A stretch of DNA of 64,000 nucleotides from Pelomonas sp. Root1217. GTDB lineage: Bacteria; Pseudomonadota; Gammaproteobacteria; Burkholderiales; Burkholderiaceae_C. Within the stretch, counting starts at the first letter, position 1. Each line of letters begins with the position of its first letter. The DNA is taken from assembly GCF_001425705.1 (NCBI RefSeq), contig NZ_LMDC01000001.1, positions 682,001 through 746,000 on the forward strand, in the 5' to 3' direction. Made by a program: the position numbers and the translations under genes. Below, in pieces: positions 43,001-51,630 of the stretch. The notes under the pieces were generated by a model. It had not been told where the DNA came from, ran no database searches, and was given only the letters and a program-made list of their open reading frames with translations.

Positions 43001-46000
43001 CTGCCATGCAAGACGCCTTGGCCGTCGGCGCGTCGGCGACCGTCAGCGTTCCGGTCAGCGGCTCGCTGCTCTTTCGGGATGCCCCAATTCATGTATGGGT
43101 GGACAGCGCGCAAACTGTCGTTGAGACCGACGAGACCAACAACGTCAAATCCACCGCTGATGCCGCCGCCATCCAGCCCAGCCTCGGTGCGCTAAAGCCC
43201 GAGCTCAAATGGCACTGGAAAGGCAGCACGTCCTACCCTGGTTCGCGCCAGGTTGAATCGGGCATCCTGGTCGTGCGCACCCACGACACCAACGGCGATG
43301 GACGTGTTGATCAGGCCGATACACCCAGCGTTGCTTTCATCACCTATGACCTGGCTGATTGGTCCACCGGCTCCGGCGTGCTGCGAATTGTCGACGGGCA
43401 AACGGGCCAAGACCGGGCGAGCATCAAGTCGCCTGGCGGCGTCACCCTTTCGGGGTGGCCCGGCTTTGCCGCCGCGGATGTTCTTCATGAAGGTCGACCC
43501 GTGTTCTTCATCCCCACCCAAGACCGGCAGATCGCGGCGGTTAAGGTAGATGGAACGCTGCTGTGGAAATCGCAGATCCCTGCGTCGTCCTATGACGGGC
43601 AACCCTATGGCAATGGACCGTCCGTCGCGGATCTCAATGGCAATGGACATCCGGTTGTACTAGCCGGGCGACATCTCCTTGACGCGCAGACTGGGCAGCT
43701 TTTGTGGGCAGGCGCTGGAAGTGCGAATGGCGCTACCGTCGGCATGGGGGCGTATGACGCTGATCTTCTGGGCGACGGCCAGCGCAAAGTCATCGTCGGT
43801 GCGTCGGTCTATAACGCCGACGGCAGCCTGCTGTGGCAACGCACCGATCTAGGCGATGGGCCGACGGCCATCGCTGACTTCACGGGTGACGGCCATCCGC
43901 GGATCGTCTTGAGCACGGGCTCGTCCGTCTACATGCTTGATCGGTTCGGCAATACCGTCTGGGGGCCCGTCAGCATTCCAGGCGGGCGCGGTGCTCCCCC
44001 GGTGATCGCAGACTTCGATGGTGACGGGGTACCCGACATCGGCATCGCCGGTGCCAGCCGCTATGTCACGCTACGGGCCGACGGCTCTGTGATGTGGACA
44101 GCCCCCATCCAGGATGGAAGCGGGCAAACAGGGAGCACGGCTTTCGATTTCGACGGCGACGGGCATGCCGAGATCGTCTATGCCGACGAAGTCAAGGTCC
44201 ACATCTATGACGGTAGGACCGGAACGGAGTTGTTCTCGCTGGCGCACTCGAATGCCACCGCAGGCGAAATGCCTGTAGTGGCTGACATCGACAACGATGG
44301 ACACGCGGATCTGCTGATTGCCAACGACACTTTCTACGGCGGGGCATTGGAAGGCGTACAGGCGTTCCGAGGCACCGACAACAGCTGGGTCAATGCGCGT
44401 CCTGTGTGGAACCAGTACGCCTACAGCATCACGAACATCAACGACGACCTGACGATACCTGCCAACCCAGTGCCGTCCTGGGTGGCGCACAACACTTTCC
44501 GGCTCAACAAGCGGCTGGACGTCTCGCCCAACGCGGTGGCCGATGCGACTGCATCCTCTGTACGTGTGAGCGATGGCGGCAGTGCACTGCAGTCCACCAT
44601 AACCGTCCGCGTCGGCAACGGCGGCGCGGCGGCCATGCCGTCGGGGGTGAAGGTCGCGTACTACGCCGGGACCCCTGGCCCCGGATCGATACTGGGCGTT
44701 GCTGCCACGTCGGTGGCCTTGGCTGAAGGTGCGTACCAGGATGTGACCCTGCAGGTGAGCGGTTCGCTGGCTGGCTATTCGAGTCTGACCATCGTTGTGG
44801 ATGACGACGGCACCGGCAAGAGTGCGGTCACAGACTTCGACCGAAGCAATAACGCGCTTTCGGTGGACATTGCAGCCTTGGCCACAACACTCAGCGTCTC
44901 GTTGACAACCGACGCCCCGGCCTACCAGGCCAACCAATCCGCGCTTTTCAAGGCCACCGTTGCCAATGGCGGTAGCTTTGCTAAGACCGCGCGGGTTCGC
45001 TATCTGGTGCAGACGGCCGACGGTCAACCCGTCACCACATTGCCTATCGGTGCGGCGCTCAATATCGCCAGTGGCGCCACGAAACTGGATCAGGCCACTT
45101 GGAACGTCGGTAGCACCTATGCGGCGACCTATCGTGTGTCTGCTGACTTGCTCGACTCCGCGTCCGACCGTGTGCTCGCCTCGGCCAGCGCCAGCTTCAC
45201 CATTCAGGCCGGCGACTTGCTGGGCACGACCACGCTGACGGCTGCGTTGCAGCTCGACAAGGGCAGCTACAGCCCTGGGGACAGCCTGAGCTTGGTGGGC
45301 CGCGTCACCAACTTGGCGAGCAACCAGGCCTGGCAGGGGCTGGTCCTGCAGACGTCTGTGCGCAACCCAGATGGCACCGCTCGCTGGAACGCGTCGGCCA
45401 CGCTTGACGAACTTGCTGCCAGCGGCATGCGCGAGCAAAGCTACAGCGTGCCGTTGAGCAATGCGCCGGCCGGCACCTACGAAGCCCGCGTGAAGGTGCT
45501 CGATGCCAACGGCGCCCAGGTCGCCGAGGCCATCAAGGCCTTCAACGTCACGTCAACCGCCAGTACTGGCATTGGCCTGACTGGGCATATCAGCGTGTCG
45601 CCAAAGCCCGTGTACAAGGGCTTAGCGGCTTCGTTCGGGTTCGACGTTGCAAACCATGGCAATGCCGCATTGGCATCGTTGCCGCTGCACGTGGACATCG
45701 TCTCGCCGGAGTCGCAACAAGTGATCGCGACCATGCCGTTCAGCGTGGCGGCGCTGGCCAGTGGAGGTTCCTACTCCAGCAACACGACGTGGACCTCGAA
45801 TGCGGCCGTCGGCACCAACCTGGTGGCGGTGCTCAATGCTCAAGTCGCCGGGCGCGACATCGTGCTTGCGCAGGAAACATTCAGCGTGGCGGAAGCGCCG
45901 CCGAAGTTGTCCATTGGCGACGTCCTTGTATGGCCGGAAACCAAGATTTTGGTACTTGTGAGCTGTGTGCAGCCGGCCGGGCAGACGGCGCCGTGCACCA

Positions 46001-47541
46001 CGAATCGGGTCGCGGCCATCCAGTCTTTCATTGACAGCATTGGGGTCTTCCGTGGCACAAGCATTCATTACAAGGTTGTCACGACGGCGGCAGAGTTTGA
46101 GAACGAATTCCACTGCGGCATTTACAACGCTTACTGGATCAGCGGCGGCACCGAATCGCTCAGCGACACCCTCGTGAAGGAGGTGCGTGAAGCGGTGCGC
46201 AGAGGAGAATCACTGATCGTTGATGGCCGTCAAGTCGCACGTGACACCGTGCTGCATCCCGTTATTGGTGTGACTCAGCTGAGCGTGCGGTCGGGGGCCA
46301 GTCAGTCCGTCAATCTGGCAGCACCGTTCGCGACCAGTACCCTGAATGCCAGCGGCCCGGGGATCAATTACGCACTCACCACGGCGCAGGTTTCGTCAAA
46401 GTTCAGCGACGGCACGATGGCGATCGCATCCAACCGCTTTGGCAGCGGCCAGGCCTGGGTGTTTGCGTTTGACCTTGCAGACACGCTGATTCAATCGGCG
46501 TCCAACGCTACCGTGATGGACCGGTTGCGCGTCGGAATGTCATACGTAGCTGCCATCGGCACTCTTGGCACCGCAAGTGCGCCGGCGTTTTTCACAACTG
46601 GCGACGTTGCAACGCTTTCCACTTCGGTTGGCAACCTTGAAACCCACCAGGTCGTTGTTGAATGGCGTGCACTGTTGCCCATTGGGACTCAGTTCGTGAG
46701 TTCCGCCTTTGCGCCCGTTTCGGTTCAACAGCCGACGGAACAGAACTCAGGGCAAGTCGTCTGGCGTGCGTCTGTCGGCGTGGACAACGGAAAATTCTTC
46801 CAGTTCCGCGTCAAGGTCCAAGCGACTGGGGGCGTCACGGATGTTCCCGTCTCGACATACAGCATTGCCTCGAATGGCGCTGCATACCTGCATGAAGTGA
46901 AGACCGGTCACATCGCGACCATGACGGGCGCAACGCTTGGCGCCAACGCGCTGACGACTGTGCAGGCGTTGGCGCCAAGCGCCTCAGCTGACATTCAAGC
47001 GCGCGACCGCGCCGTAGCGGCCATCAACGCGGCCCGGAGTGCTCAAGACGCGACCTCTGCCTTGCCGCAGTGGATCGCCGCGGCAGACGAATTGAAGTCG
47101 ATGCCTTCCGCAAATGCACAGGCGCTGTCCGCTGCCCAGCTTGCCGTCGCCTGGGGCGCGGAAGCCGCAGCCGATGGCATCTGCCCGATGCTGGCAACGC
47201 TGCAGGCTTGCTTCAGTGGCGCGTTGAACTTCGCAAGCCACTCGGTGCCGGTGGGCAGCGATCCGGCATGGAACTTCACGGCGAGCAACAGCTGCACATC
47301 CGCCTTCGACGTGGTTGCCTATCAGGCGCGTCTGGTCAATCGGCGCACAGGACTGCTGCACTTCGCGAACGGGCAGACCTTGCCCAGCTTCGCGGCGAGT
47401 TCGTCGATCCAGGTGCCCGACACCTTCAGGTCGCCTTACCCGTTCCTGCAGGGCGACTATGTGGATGCCGATCTGGAGTTGATCTGGAAGGGCATCCGGC
47501 TGCCGCTGGCCCGAGACGCGATCCTCATGACGGCCCCGTAA
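40051..47541 (+). CDS. Giant secreted multi-repeat protein (toroid, Ig-like, FG-GAP, CARDB domains)
   Basis: 2,496 residues with the signal peptide LALLACLLALIGPAAQAAPT. Residues 30-290: alpha-toroid repeats like prenyltransferase/squalene-cyclase folds (RQLPDGSMPSF, RQQANGSWVT, RQADGSWSPA, RQSADGSWGQ). 295-915: carboxypeptidase-regulatory/Ig-like modules, including a tandem copy of a unit of about 270 residues. 920-1050: CARDB-like. 1050-1480: FG-GAP/EF-hand propeller (DTNGDGRVDQADTP, DFDGDGHAEIVYAD, DIDNDGHADLLIAND). 1500-1960: more CARDB-like domains. Then an alpha/beta domain (ILVLVSCVQPAGQTAPCTTN) and a Cys-containing C-terminus. No outer-membrane anchor is seen. An AGGGAG site supports the ATG at 40051. 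The next gene starts 83 bases later on the same strand. Confidence 0.9.
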   Translation: MSVRKRLALLACLLALIGPAAQAAPTAEVTRGLNWLQGQVAVDGSVAGEATSVATSAQVRTEVARTLREIGGGSANLLSALTPNSEPSTEVASRAVLAAIPGDPIGATWVAALVARQLPDGSMPSFVDQGATDLDMAWALRALTSRPDAAAPLLLFLASRQQANGSWVTTPYSPLHVTALALCGLNSYASTNADAARAAASASAYVMAQRQADGSWSPAVWVNAQTYECLHDYLPNADDHASMRAWLMARQSADGSWGQDPFVTSLALRALALTAVPPLSPMQSGVSVRVVDGQTGAALSGVTVTLAGAANLFGSTDGAGSFQQAAIPPGNYQLTASYSGYTSISVALSLKAGAVTDVGAFRMSRTNAAEATKASVSGVAADASNGQPLSGVLVTIAAAGKTVLTDGQGRYSIDALAPGAYGISASKSGYSSVATTFNAIAGGSYVFSPRLPLVATGGDDSIGCRIYGKLLRATNGIPISGASITLSGVNSKVTASDATGTYVLPGLVSGNTTIRVTATGYDAVQATAMLSCVTPSATEFSPRLYPTATTPTDANTASLAFKVVDSTNGSALPGVAVVVTVTGQQTRNLTSAADGRVLIDNLPLASVQAQLSLAGYDGVTLGVTITGPQPSDIGAVPMKKSKSIVVTGVVTQAATRSALEGASVVLSGATSAQATTDSAGRFILAGLAAGTHTVTVNKAGFVGASSTFDAIPGGEYVVSPRLRTATGGADPVGCRLSGTVLAAQGGAPIAGTQITLTGANTQIATTDAMGAYSLDGLIGGNTRVVVSAGNFDSAMFDFRLGCSRPNSTDFSPKLYPAAQSPVNANTASVTFALLDAAKGTPLVAVPITATPEGQAASIVTTAANGRFTVTGLKQAVVQLQATVTGYEPLDLSFQVTPLQDTDMGELRLRPAGTTPLLPDLRVQSVSRAGAITDPQSLLLSGAVQTTVVNQGLAPTDRAVTLLAFEDRNRNGRYDAGVDVVLGRAAMQDALAVGASATVSVPVSGSLLFRDAPIHVWVDSAQTVVETDETNNVKSTADAAAIQPSLGALKPELKWHWKGSTSYPGSRQVESGILVVRTHDTNGDGRVDQADTPSVAFITYDLADWSTGSGVLRIVDGQTGQDRASIKSPGGVTLSGWPGFAAADVLHEGRPVFFIPTQDRQIAAVKVDGTLLWKSQIPASSYDGQPYGNGPSVADLNGNGHPVVLAGRHLLDAQTGQLLWAGAGSANGATVGMGAYDADLLGDGQRKVIVGASVYNADGSLLWQRTDLGDGPTAIADFTGDGHPRIVLSTGSSVYMLDRFGNTVWGPVSIPGGRGAPPVIADFDGDGVPDIGIAGASRYVTLRADGSVMWTAPIQDGSGQTGSTAFDFDGDGHAEIVYADEVKVHIYDGRTGTELFSLAHSNATAGEMPVVADIDNDGHADLLIANDTFYGGALEGVQAFRGTDNSWVNARPVWNQYAYSITNINDDLTIPANPVPSWVAHNTFRLNKRLDVSPNAVADATASSVRVSDGGSALQSTITVRVGNGGAAAMPSGVKVAYYAGTPGPGSILGVAATSVALAEGAYQDVTLQVSGSLAGYSSLTIVVDDDGTGKSAVTDFDRSNNALSVDIAALATTLSVSLTTDAPAYQANQSALFKATVANGGSFAKTARVRYLVQTADGQPVTTLPIGAALNIASGATKLDQATWNVGSTYAATYRVSADLLDSASDRVLASASASFTIQAGDLLGTTTLTAALQLDKGSYSPGDSLSLVGRVTNLASNQAWQGLVLQTSVRNPDGTARWNASATLDELAASGMREQSYSVPLSNAPAGTYEARVKVLDANGAQVAEAIKAFNVTSTASTGIGLTGHISVSPKPVYKGLAASFGFDVANHGNAALASLPLHVDIVSPESQQVIATMPFSVAALASGGSYSSNTTWTSNAAVGTNLVAVLNAQVAGRDIVLAQETFSVAEAPPKLSIGDVLVWPETKILVLVSCVQPAGQTAPCTTNRVAAIQSFIDSIGVFRGTSIHYKVVTTAAEFENEFHCGIYNAYWISGGTESLSDTLVKEVREAVRRGESLIVDGRQVARDTVLHPVIGVTQLSVRSGASQSVNLAAPFATSTLNASGPGINYALTTAQVSSKFSDGTMAIASNRFGSGQAWVFAFDLADTLIQSASNATVMDRLRVGMSYVAAIGTLGTASAPAFFTTGDVATLSTSVGNLETHQVVVEWRALLPIGTQFVSSAFAPVSVQQPTEQNSGQVVWRASVGVDNGKFFQFRVKVQATGGVTDVPVSTYSIASNGAAYLHEVKTGHIATMTGATLGANALTTVQALAPSASADIQARDRAVAAINAARSAQDATSALPQWIAAADELKSMPSANAQALSAAQLAVAWGAEAAADGICPMLATLQACFSGALNFASHSVPVGSDPAWNFTASNSCTSAFDVVAYQARLVNRRTGLLHFANGQTLPSFAASSSIQVPDTFRSPYPFLQGDYVDADLELIWKGIRLPLARDAILMTAP

Positions 47542-47624
47542 AGGCGCGACGAGTACGGAACCGATTAGCACTTCAGCGTGGGTGCCACACGCCAAGCAAC
47601 AACACAAAAGCATCAGGGAGCCTC

Positions 47625-50600
47625 ATGTCTACGCCCATCTTCGCCACCGGCCGCAAACACCGCCCCGTGCTGAACGGTATCGCCCGCACCCTCATTGGCG
47701 CGCTGCTGTTCAACGCGTTGAGCCCCTTGAGTGTGCTGGCGCAGGACAAGCCCGTGGTCAGCCCCGCGGCGCAGCGGCAGATGCAGCAGCTGGGCGCGCT
47801 CAACCAGAAGATCGAGCAAGCCAAGGCCGAGCGCAGCCGCACGCCAGCGGAACGCCTGACGCGCGACTTCCAGCAGGCGCAAGACCTCATCCACGGCCTG
47901 CATGCCGACCAGCGCTCTCGTGCGCCCAAGGCCAAGCCCGGCGAACGTGAACCCATGGAAGTGCGCGCCATCGGCCCGGACATCCGCATCGAGACCGAGC
48001 GCAGCCCGCTCGACAGGCTCTCCGATGAGCGCCGCGCCGACAACGAGTCGCGCCTGCGCGAACACCTGCGCACCCTCACACAATCACGCGCCAGCGTGCG
48101 CGCCGACTTCGACACCACGCGCCGCGAGCTGCTGGCCAAGAAGCTGCCCGCCGAAATCCTGGCCCGCCACGATGCCGCCGTTGGCGACTTCGAGCAGCGC
48201 GCTGCCGCGTTCGAGCGCGCCGCCAAGGCCTGGGCGGACGGCCCGGATGAGGGCAAGCCTGCCGCCCTTGCCGACTTGGACGACTTCTTCAAACGCTACC
48301 CCGCCAGCCGCCCCGCCGCGCCGATGGACCCGAAGAAGCTGCCCTGGCGTGCCCCCGAGCCCACCAAGCGCGCGCCGGCCGACACGCAAACGGCCTGGTT
48401 TCAAAACCTCTGGGGCACGCCCAAGGTCATGCTCGCCCAGGCCGGCGGCAGCGTGGGGCCGATCAACTTCGACGTGCCTCCGGAGCCGGGCCAATTGCCC
48501 ACGGTGGCCGACCTGGCCGAGACCCCCGAGACCCAGCGCAGCGCGACCATCACCGCCAAGGCAGTCGAGCTTGGCAATAACCCGCTGAACATCCACAACT
48601 GGGTGCGTAACAACCTGGACTGGATTCCGAGCTGGGGTGCGGTGCAAAGCGCGGATGACACGCTGGCGAAAAAGCGTGGCAACGCCCATGACATTGCGAG
48701 TTTGGAGATTGCGCTGCTGCGCGCGGCGAACATTCCGGCGCGCTACCAGTACGGCACCATCGATGTCGATGCCGACAAATTGCAGAACTGGGTTGGCGGC
48801 ACAACCAAGGTCGAGGCCGCGCAGCAGTTGCTCAGCCAAGGCGGCATCGCCAACCGCGGTGTCCTCGTTGGTGGAGGCATCGTCAAAGTTCGCATGGAAC
48901 ACGTCTGGGTCAGCGCCTACGTCAATTGGCTGCCGAGCCGGGGCTCCAAGCAAGGGACGAACGGCCAACACGTCAACCCAAGCGGCTCTTTGAATGCTTG
49001 GGTGTCGTTGGATCCGAGCTACAAGCAGTACACCTACGTCCAGGGCCTCGACCTCAACGCCGCTGTGTCGCCGGACCCGCAAGCTCTGCTCAACGCGGCC
49101 CAGCAAGGCGCCACCATTAACACCCAAGAAGGCTGGGTGCAAAACCTCAATCAGGCTGCCGTCCAGACTCAGCTCAACGACTATCAGGCGCGTCTCAAGA
49201 CTTATGTCCGCAGCCAAAATTCCAATGTCACCATCGGCGACGTGATTGGCAAGAAGCTCATCCCGCAGCAGCTTCCGAGCCTGCTGGCCGGCAGCCCGCC
49301 CTACGCGGTCGCTCAGACCGGGCAGCGCACGTCAGCCGTGCCGGCCAATCTGCAGCACCAGTTTCGCATCCAGCTTTTTAGTGCCCTGGACGCCGGCATC
49401 GATGACCCAACGCCGCTGCTCAACTATCAGGAGAAAACTTCGCAACTCGCTGGTAAGCGGCTTACGCTGAGCTACGTTCCGGCCACACATGCCGATGCTG
49501 ACCTCATCGTTAGCTATCTGCCAAAACCTCACGCGGACGGCAGCGCGATCCTGCTTGGCGAGTTCCCCGCCGGCCTACCGGGCTACCTAATAAAGATGAA
49601 ACCGCAGATTAGTCTTGATGGGCAGGTCGTGGCCCAAAGCAACCAAGCGCTGACTATGGGCACGGATCTCTTCAGCGCTGCTGGGTTCACCAGGGTAAGC
49701 AGTCCGGCCGACTGGGATACCAGTACGGCTGAAAGCCATGTGGTGGGGCAGGCCACGGCGATAGGGTTGAGTTTGCAGGGGGTTAGCGCAGCCCAGCTCG
49801 GGCAACTCCAGATCCGGCTTCAAGCCACCAAAACCCAGTTGCAGGCTAATAATCTCAACGGCCTGACCGGCGACCAAATTTCGGGCGACCTGCTAACGGC
49901 CACCATCTGGAGTTGGTTCGCCGCCGCAGAGCGGCATGGACGATTGAGCCAGAACCAAGCCAACATCACGGAGAACGCTGGTTTGAGTTACGGCTTCTTC
50001 CATGCGACGGTTCAGCCAATATATAGCTGGGGAGTAGTTCGACAAGTGAGGTTCCCAGGGGTCAACATCGATGTCCCACATCTGCGAAGCTTGACGTGGA
50101 GCAAAAGGGCGATAACTGCCGACGTGGTGAGCTACAACCGACAACGTGGGGAGTACATGAGTGCGCTGGAGAATGCGGTGCCAGAGCGGTTCTTCAACGA
50201 TACGAGTAAGTGCAACCTGGTGGGCCACCCCAATCCGGTGCCGGGTCTGCCGGCTTGTCCTGAGGGCATAAGTGCTGTTAAGGCTATTGGACTTGCAGCA
50301 CAGGCGGGACAGCGGATTTACATGATTACGCCGGAGGTTTACAACGCGAACCCGGACCTCGTGCAAAGCCAACTTGGGGCGCACACTGCGAAGACACAGG
50401 CGAGGGTGCAGACCTACCTTGAAGCTGGGTGGGAAGTAAGTATTCATCAGCTACCTATCACGCAGAATGGCTGGACAGGGGCGGGATTCAGTGCGGTTGA
50501 CCCGCAGACGGGAGCGGGCGGGTATATTATTGAGGGCGGTGGCAATGGGGGGTGGTTATCTGGGTTTGTTCTTGGCGCTAGCGTGATCGCGATATTTGCG

Positions 50601-50879
50601 GCGGTGCCGCTTGTTTTGGCCGGAACTTACGGTGCTGTAATTGCATATCTCGCAGTTCTCGTATTGCTTTCGATAGTTTTATTGGAGCTATCTATTTATC
50701 AATCTCTTGGTGAAACTGAGCAAGCATGTTTCCATGCGGGAGTATTTACGGCGGTTGGCGTGGCCGGAGGCCCGTTCCTTAATCTGGGCAAGCTCCTGTC
50801 TTGGTTATTGTGGGTAATTGGGCTGGCTCCAAATTTGTATAAATTTGATGAGTTGCCTGCAGCGTCGGAGTGTCTGTGA
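47625..50879 (+). CDS. Transglutaminase-like-fold secreted protein with hydrophobic C-terminal tip (candidate polymorphic toxin)
   Basis: 1,084 residues with an extended signal peptide (LIGALLFNALSPLSVLAQDK). Residues 30-240 are charged and coiled-coil. At about 325-470 is a transglutaminase-like domain: LNIHNWVRNNLDWIPSWG, RGNAHDIASLEIALLRAANI, MEHVWVSAYVNWLPSR and WVSLDPSYKQYTY. His and Asp of the triad are present, but the Cys position is Ala (GNAHD). Near 960-975 the segment DPQTGAGGYIIEGGGNGG looks like the boundary motif before variable tips in related proteins. The last 110 residues form two to three membrane helices and a short Cys-containing end, encoded in DNA of about 35-45 percent GC. 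The stop overlaps the next ATG. Confidence 0.85.
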   Translation: MSTPIFATGRKHRPVLNGIARTLIGALLFNALSPLSVLAQDKPVVSPAAQRQMQQLGALNQKIEQAKAERSRTPAERLTRDFQQAQDLIHGLHADQRSRAPKAKPGEREPMEVRAIGPDIRIETERSPLDRLSDERRADNESRLREHLRTLTQSRASVRADFDTTRRELLAKKLPAEILARHDAAVGDFEQRAAAFERAAKAWADGPDEGKPAALADLDDFFKRYPASRPAAPMDPKKLPWRAPEPTKRAPADTQTAWFQNLWGTPKVMLAQAGGSVGPINFDVPPEPGQLPTVADLAETPETQRSATITAKAVELGNNPLNIHNWVRNNLDWIPSWGAVQSADDTLAKKRGNAHDIASLEIALLRAANIPARYQYGTIDVDADKLQNWVGGTTKVEAAQQLLSQGGIANRGVLVGGGIVKVRMEHVWVSAYVNWLPSRGSKQGTNGQHVNPSGSLNAWVSLDPSYKQYTYVQGLDLNAAVSPDPQALLNAAQQGATINTQEGWVQNLNQAAVQTQLNDYQARLKTYVRSQNSNVTIGDVIGKKLIPQQLPSLLAGSPPYAVAQTGQRTSAVPANLQHQFRIQLFSALDAGIDDPTPLLNYQEKTSQLAGKRLTLSYVPATHADADLIVSYLPKPHADGSAILLGEFPAGLPGYLIKMKPQISLDGQVVAQSNQALTMGTDLFSAAGFTRVSSPADWDTSTAESHVVGQATAIGLSLQGVSAAQLGQLQIRLQATKTQLQANNLNGLTGDQISGDLLTATIWSWFAAAERHGRLSQNQANITENAGLSYGFFHATVQPIYSWGVVRQVRFPGVNIDVPHLRSLTWSKRAITADVVSYNRQRGEYMSALENAVPERFFNDTSKCNLVGHPNPVPGLPACPEGISAVKAIGLAAQAGQRIYMITPEVYNANPDLVQSQLGAHTAKTQARVQTYLEAGWEVSIHQLPITQNGWTGAGFSAVDPQTGAGGYIIEGGGNGGWLSGFVLGASVIAIFAAVPLVLAGTYGAVIAYLAVLVLLSIVLLELSIYQSLGETEQACFHAGVFTAVGVAGGPFLNLGKLLSWLLWVIGLAPNLYKFDELPAASECL

Positions 50880-51061
50880 TGTCGTGGGTTGGATATTTGG
50901 CTGTTGCTGTCTTCGGCTTTCTTTTTGTTCTAGATTTTTGGATTACATTTACGCGTAATAAAATTAAGCTTCGAATTGCTGTCCAGCTTGTTTTGCGACT
51001 TTTGATATTGCTCTTGTTGGGCTACTTGCTGACTCCGTTGTTCCCGCTAAAGGGGGGCTGA
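50879..51061 (+). CDS. Small two-helix membrane protein (candidate immunity protein)
   Basis: 60 residues: helix 1 WVGYLAVAVFGFLFVLDFWI, a basic loop (TRNKIKLR), helix 2 VLRLLILLLLGYLLTPLF, and the end PLKGG. The ATG overlaps the stop of the preceding gene as TGATG, so its translation depends on that gene. The coding DNA is about 37-42 percent GC in places, far below the window average but like the 3' end of its partner. Size, hydrophobicity, coupling and composition fit an inner-membrane immunity protein against a membrane-active toxin tip. No named family recognised; function is inferred. Confidence 0.7.
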   Translation: MSWVGYLAVAVFGFLFVLDFWITFTRNKIKLRIAVQLVLRLLILLLLGYLLTPLFPLKGG

Positions 51062-51399
51062 AGTTGTGGCTGAGCTATGAATACTGTTTCAGCGGTAGAT
51101 GCGTGATATCAGGAATTCTGGAAATCCTTGAGATCTTCTGTGCCTTTAGGACACGCTCCTCCCCTCTTCCCGGGATTGCTGATGAGAGCTAAATCTCGTT
51201 TTGCGCCTGTTGTGCACACAGGCTCCCTACAGCTGCAGCGTTTGCGCAGCAATCCCCAGATGGCTCAAATTAAAACAGCATGTTGCTGTGCCACCATCTG
51301 CGGGCGCGCCATGCTGGATTCATATCGGTAACGCTGCTGAGGATTGCGCTGAGCGCGCATGCGCGGCGTGACGTCGACTTATACCGGCCACAATCCGTT
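51062..51399. other. Low-GC non-coding gap after the candidate immunity gene
   Basis: About 340 bases with mixed composition and stop codons in all frames read. No terminator, tRNA or insertion-sequence end was recognised. It may be leftover DNA from exchange of the toxin tip module. Confidence 0.5.
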
Positions 51400-51630
51400 A
51401 TGCCTCCCATCGACCTTCCATTGCGCGGCGAGTTCATCGAACTCGACAAATTGCTCAAAGCCACCGGCCTGGCCGACAGCGGTGGCCAGGCGCGCGCGCT
51501 GATCACGGCCGGCGAGGTCAGGGTGGACGGCCAGGTCGAGTTGCGCAAGACGGCCAAGATGCGCGCCGGCCAGCTGGTCGAGTTTGGCGGCCAGCAGGTC
51601 AGGGTGATCCAGGGGCCGCGCGGCGATTGA
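51400..51630 (+). CDS. S4 domain RNA-binding protein (YbcJ-like)
   Basis: 76 residues forming a lone S4 domain: FIELDKLLKATGLADSGGQA, then RALITAGEVRVDGQVELRKT and GQLVEFGGQQVRVIQ. YbcJ-type proteins bind structured RNA, probably in ribosome assembly. The ATG at 51400 gives the normal family start. GC returns to the genome norm exactly here, marking the right edge of the low-GC island. Confidence 0.92.
   Translation: MPPIDLPLRGEFIELDKLLKATGLADSGGQARALITAGEVRVDGQVELRKTAKMRAGQLVEFGGQQVRVIQGPRGD

Noticed and set aside
51128-51331. A 67-codon open frame after the candidate immunity gene
   Set aside because: Irregular composition, poor start context and no pattern; considered as a second immunity gene but unsupported.
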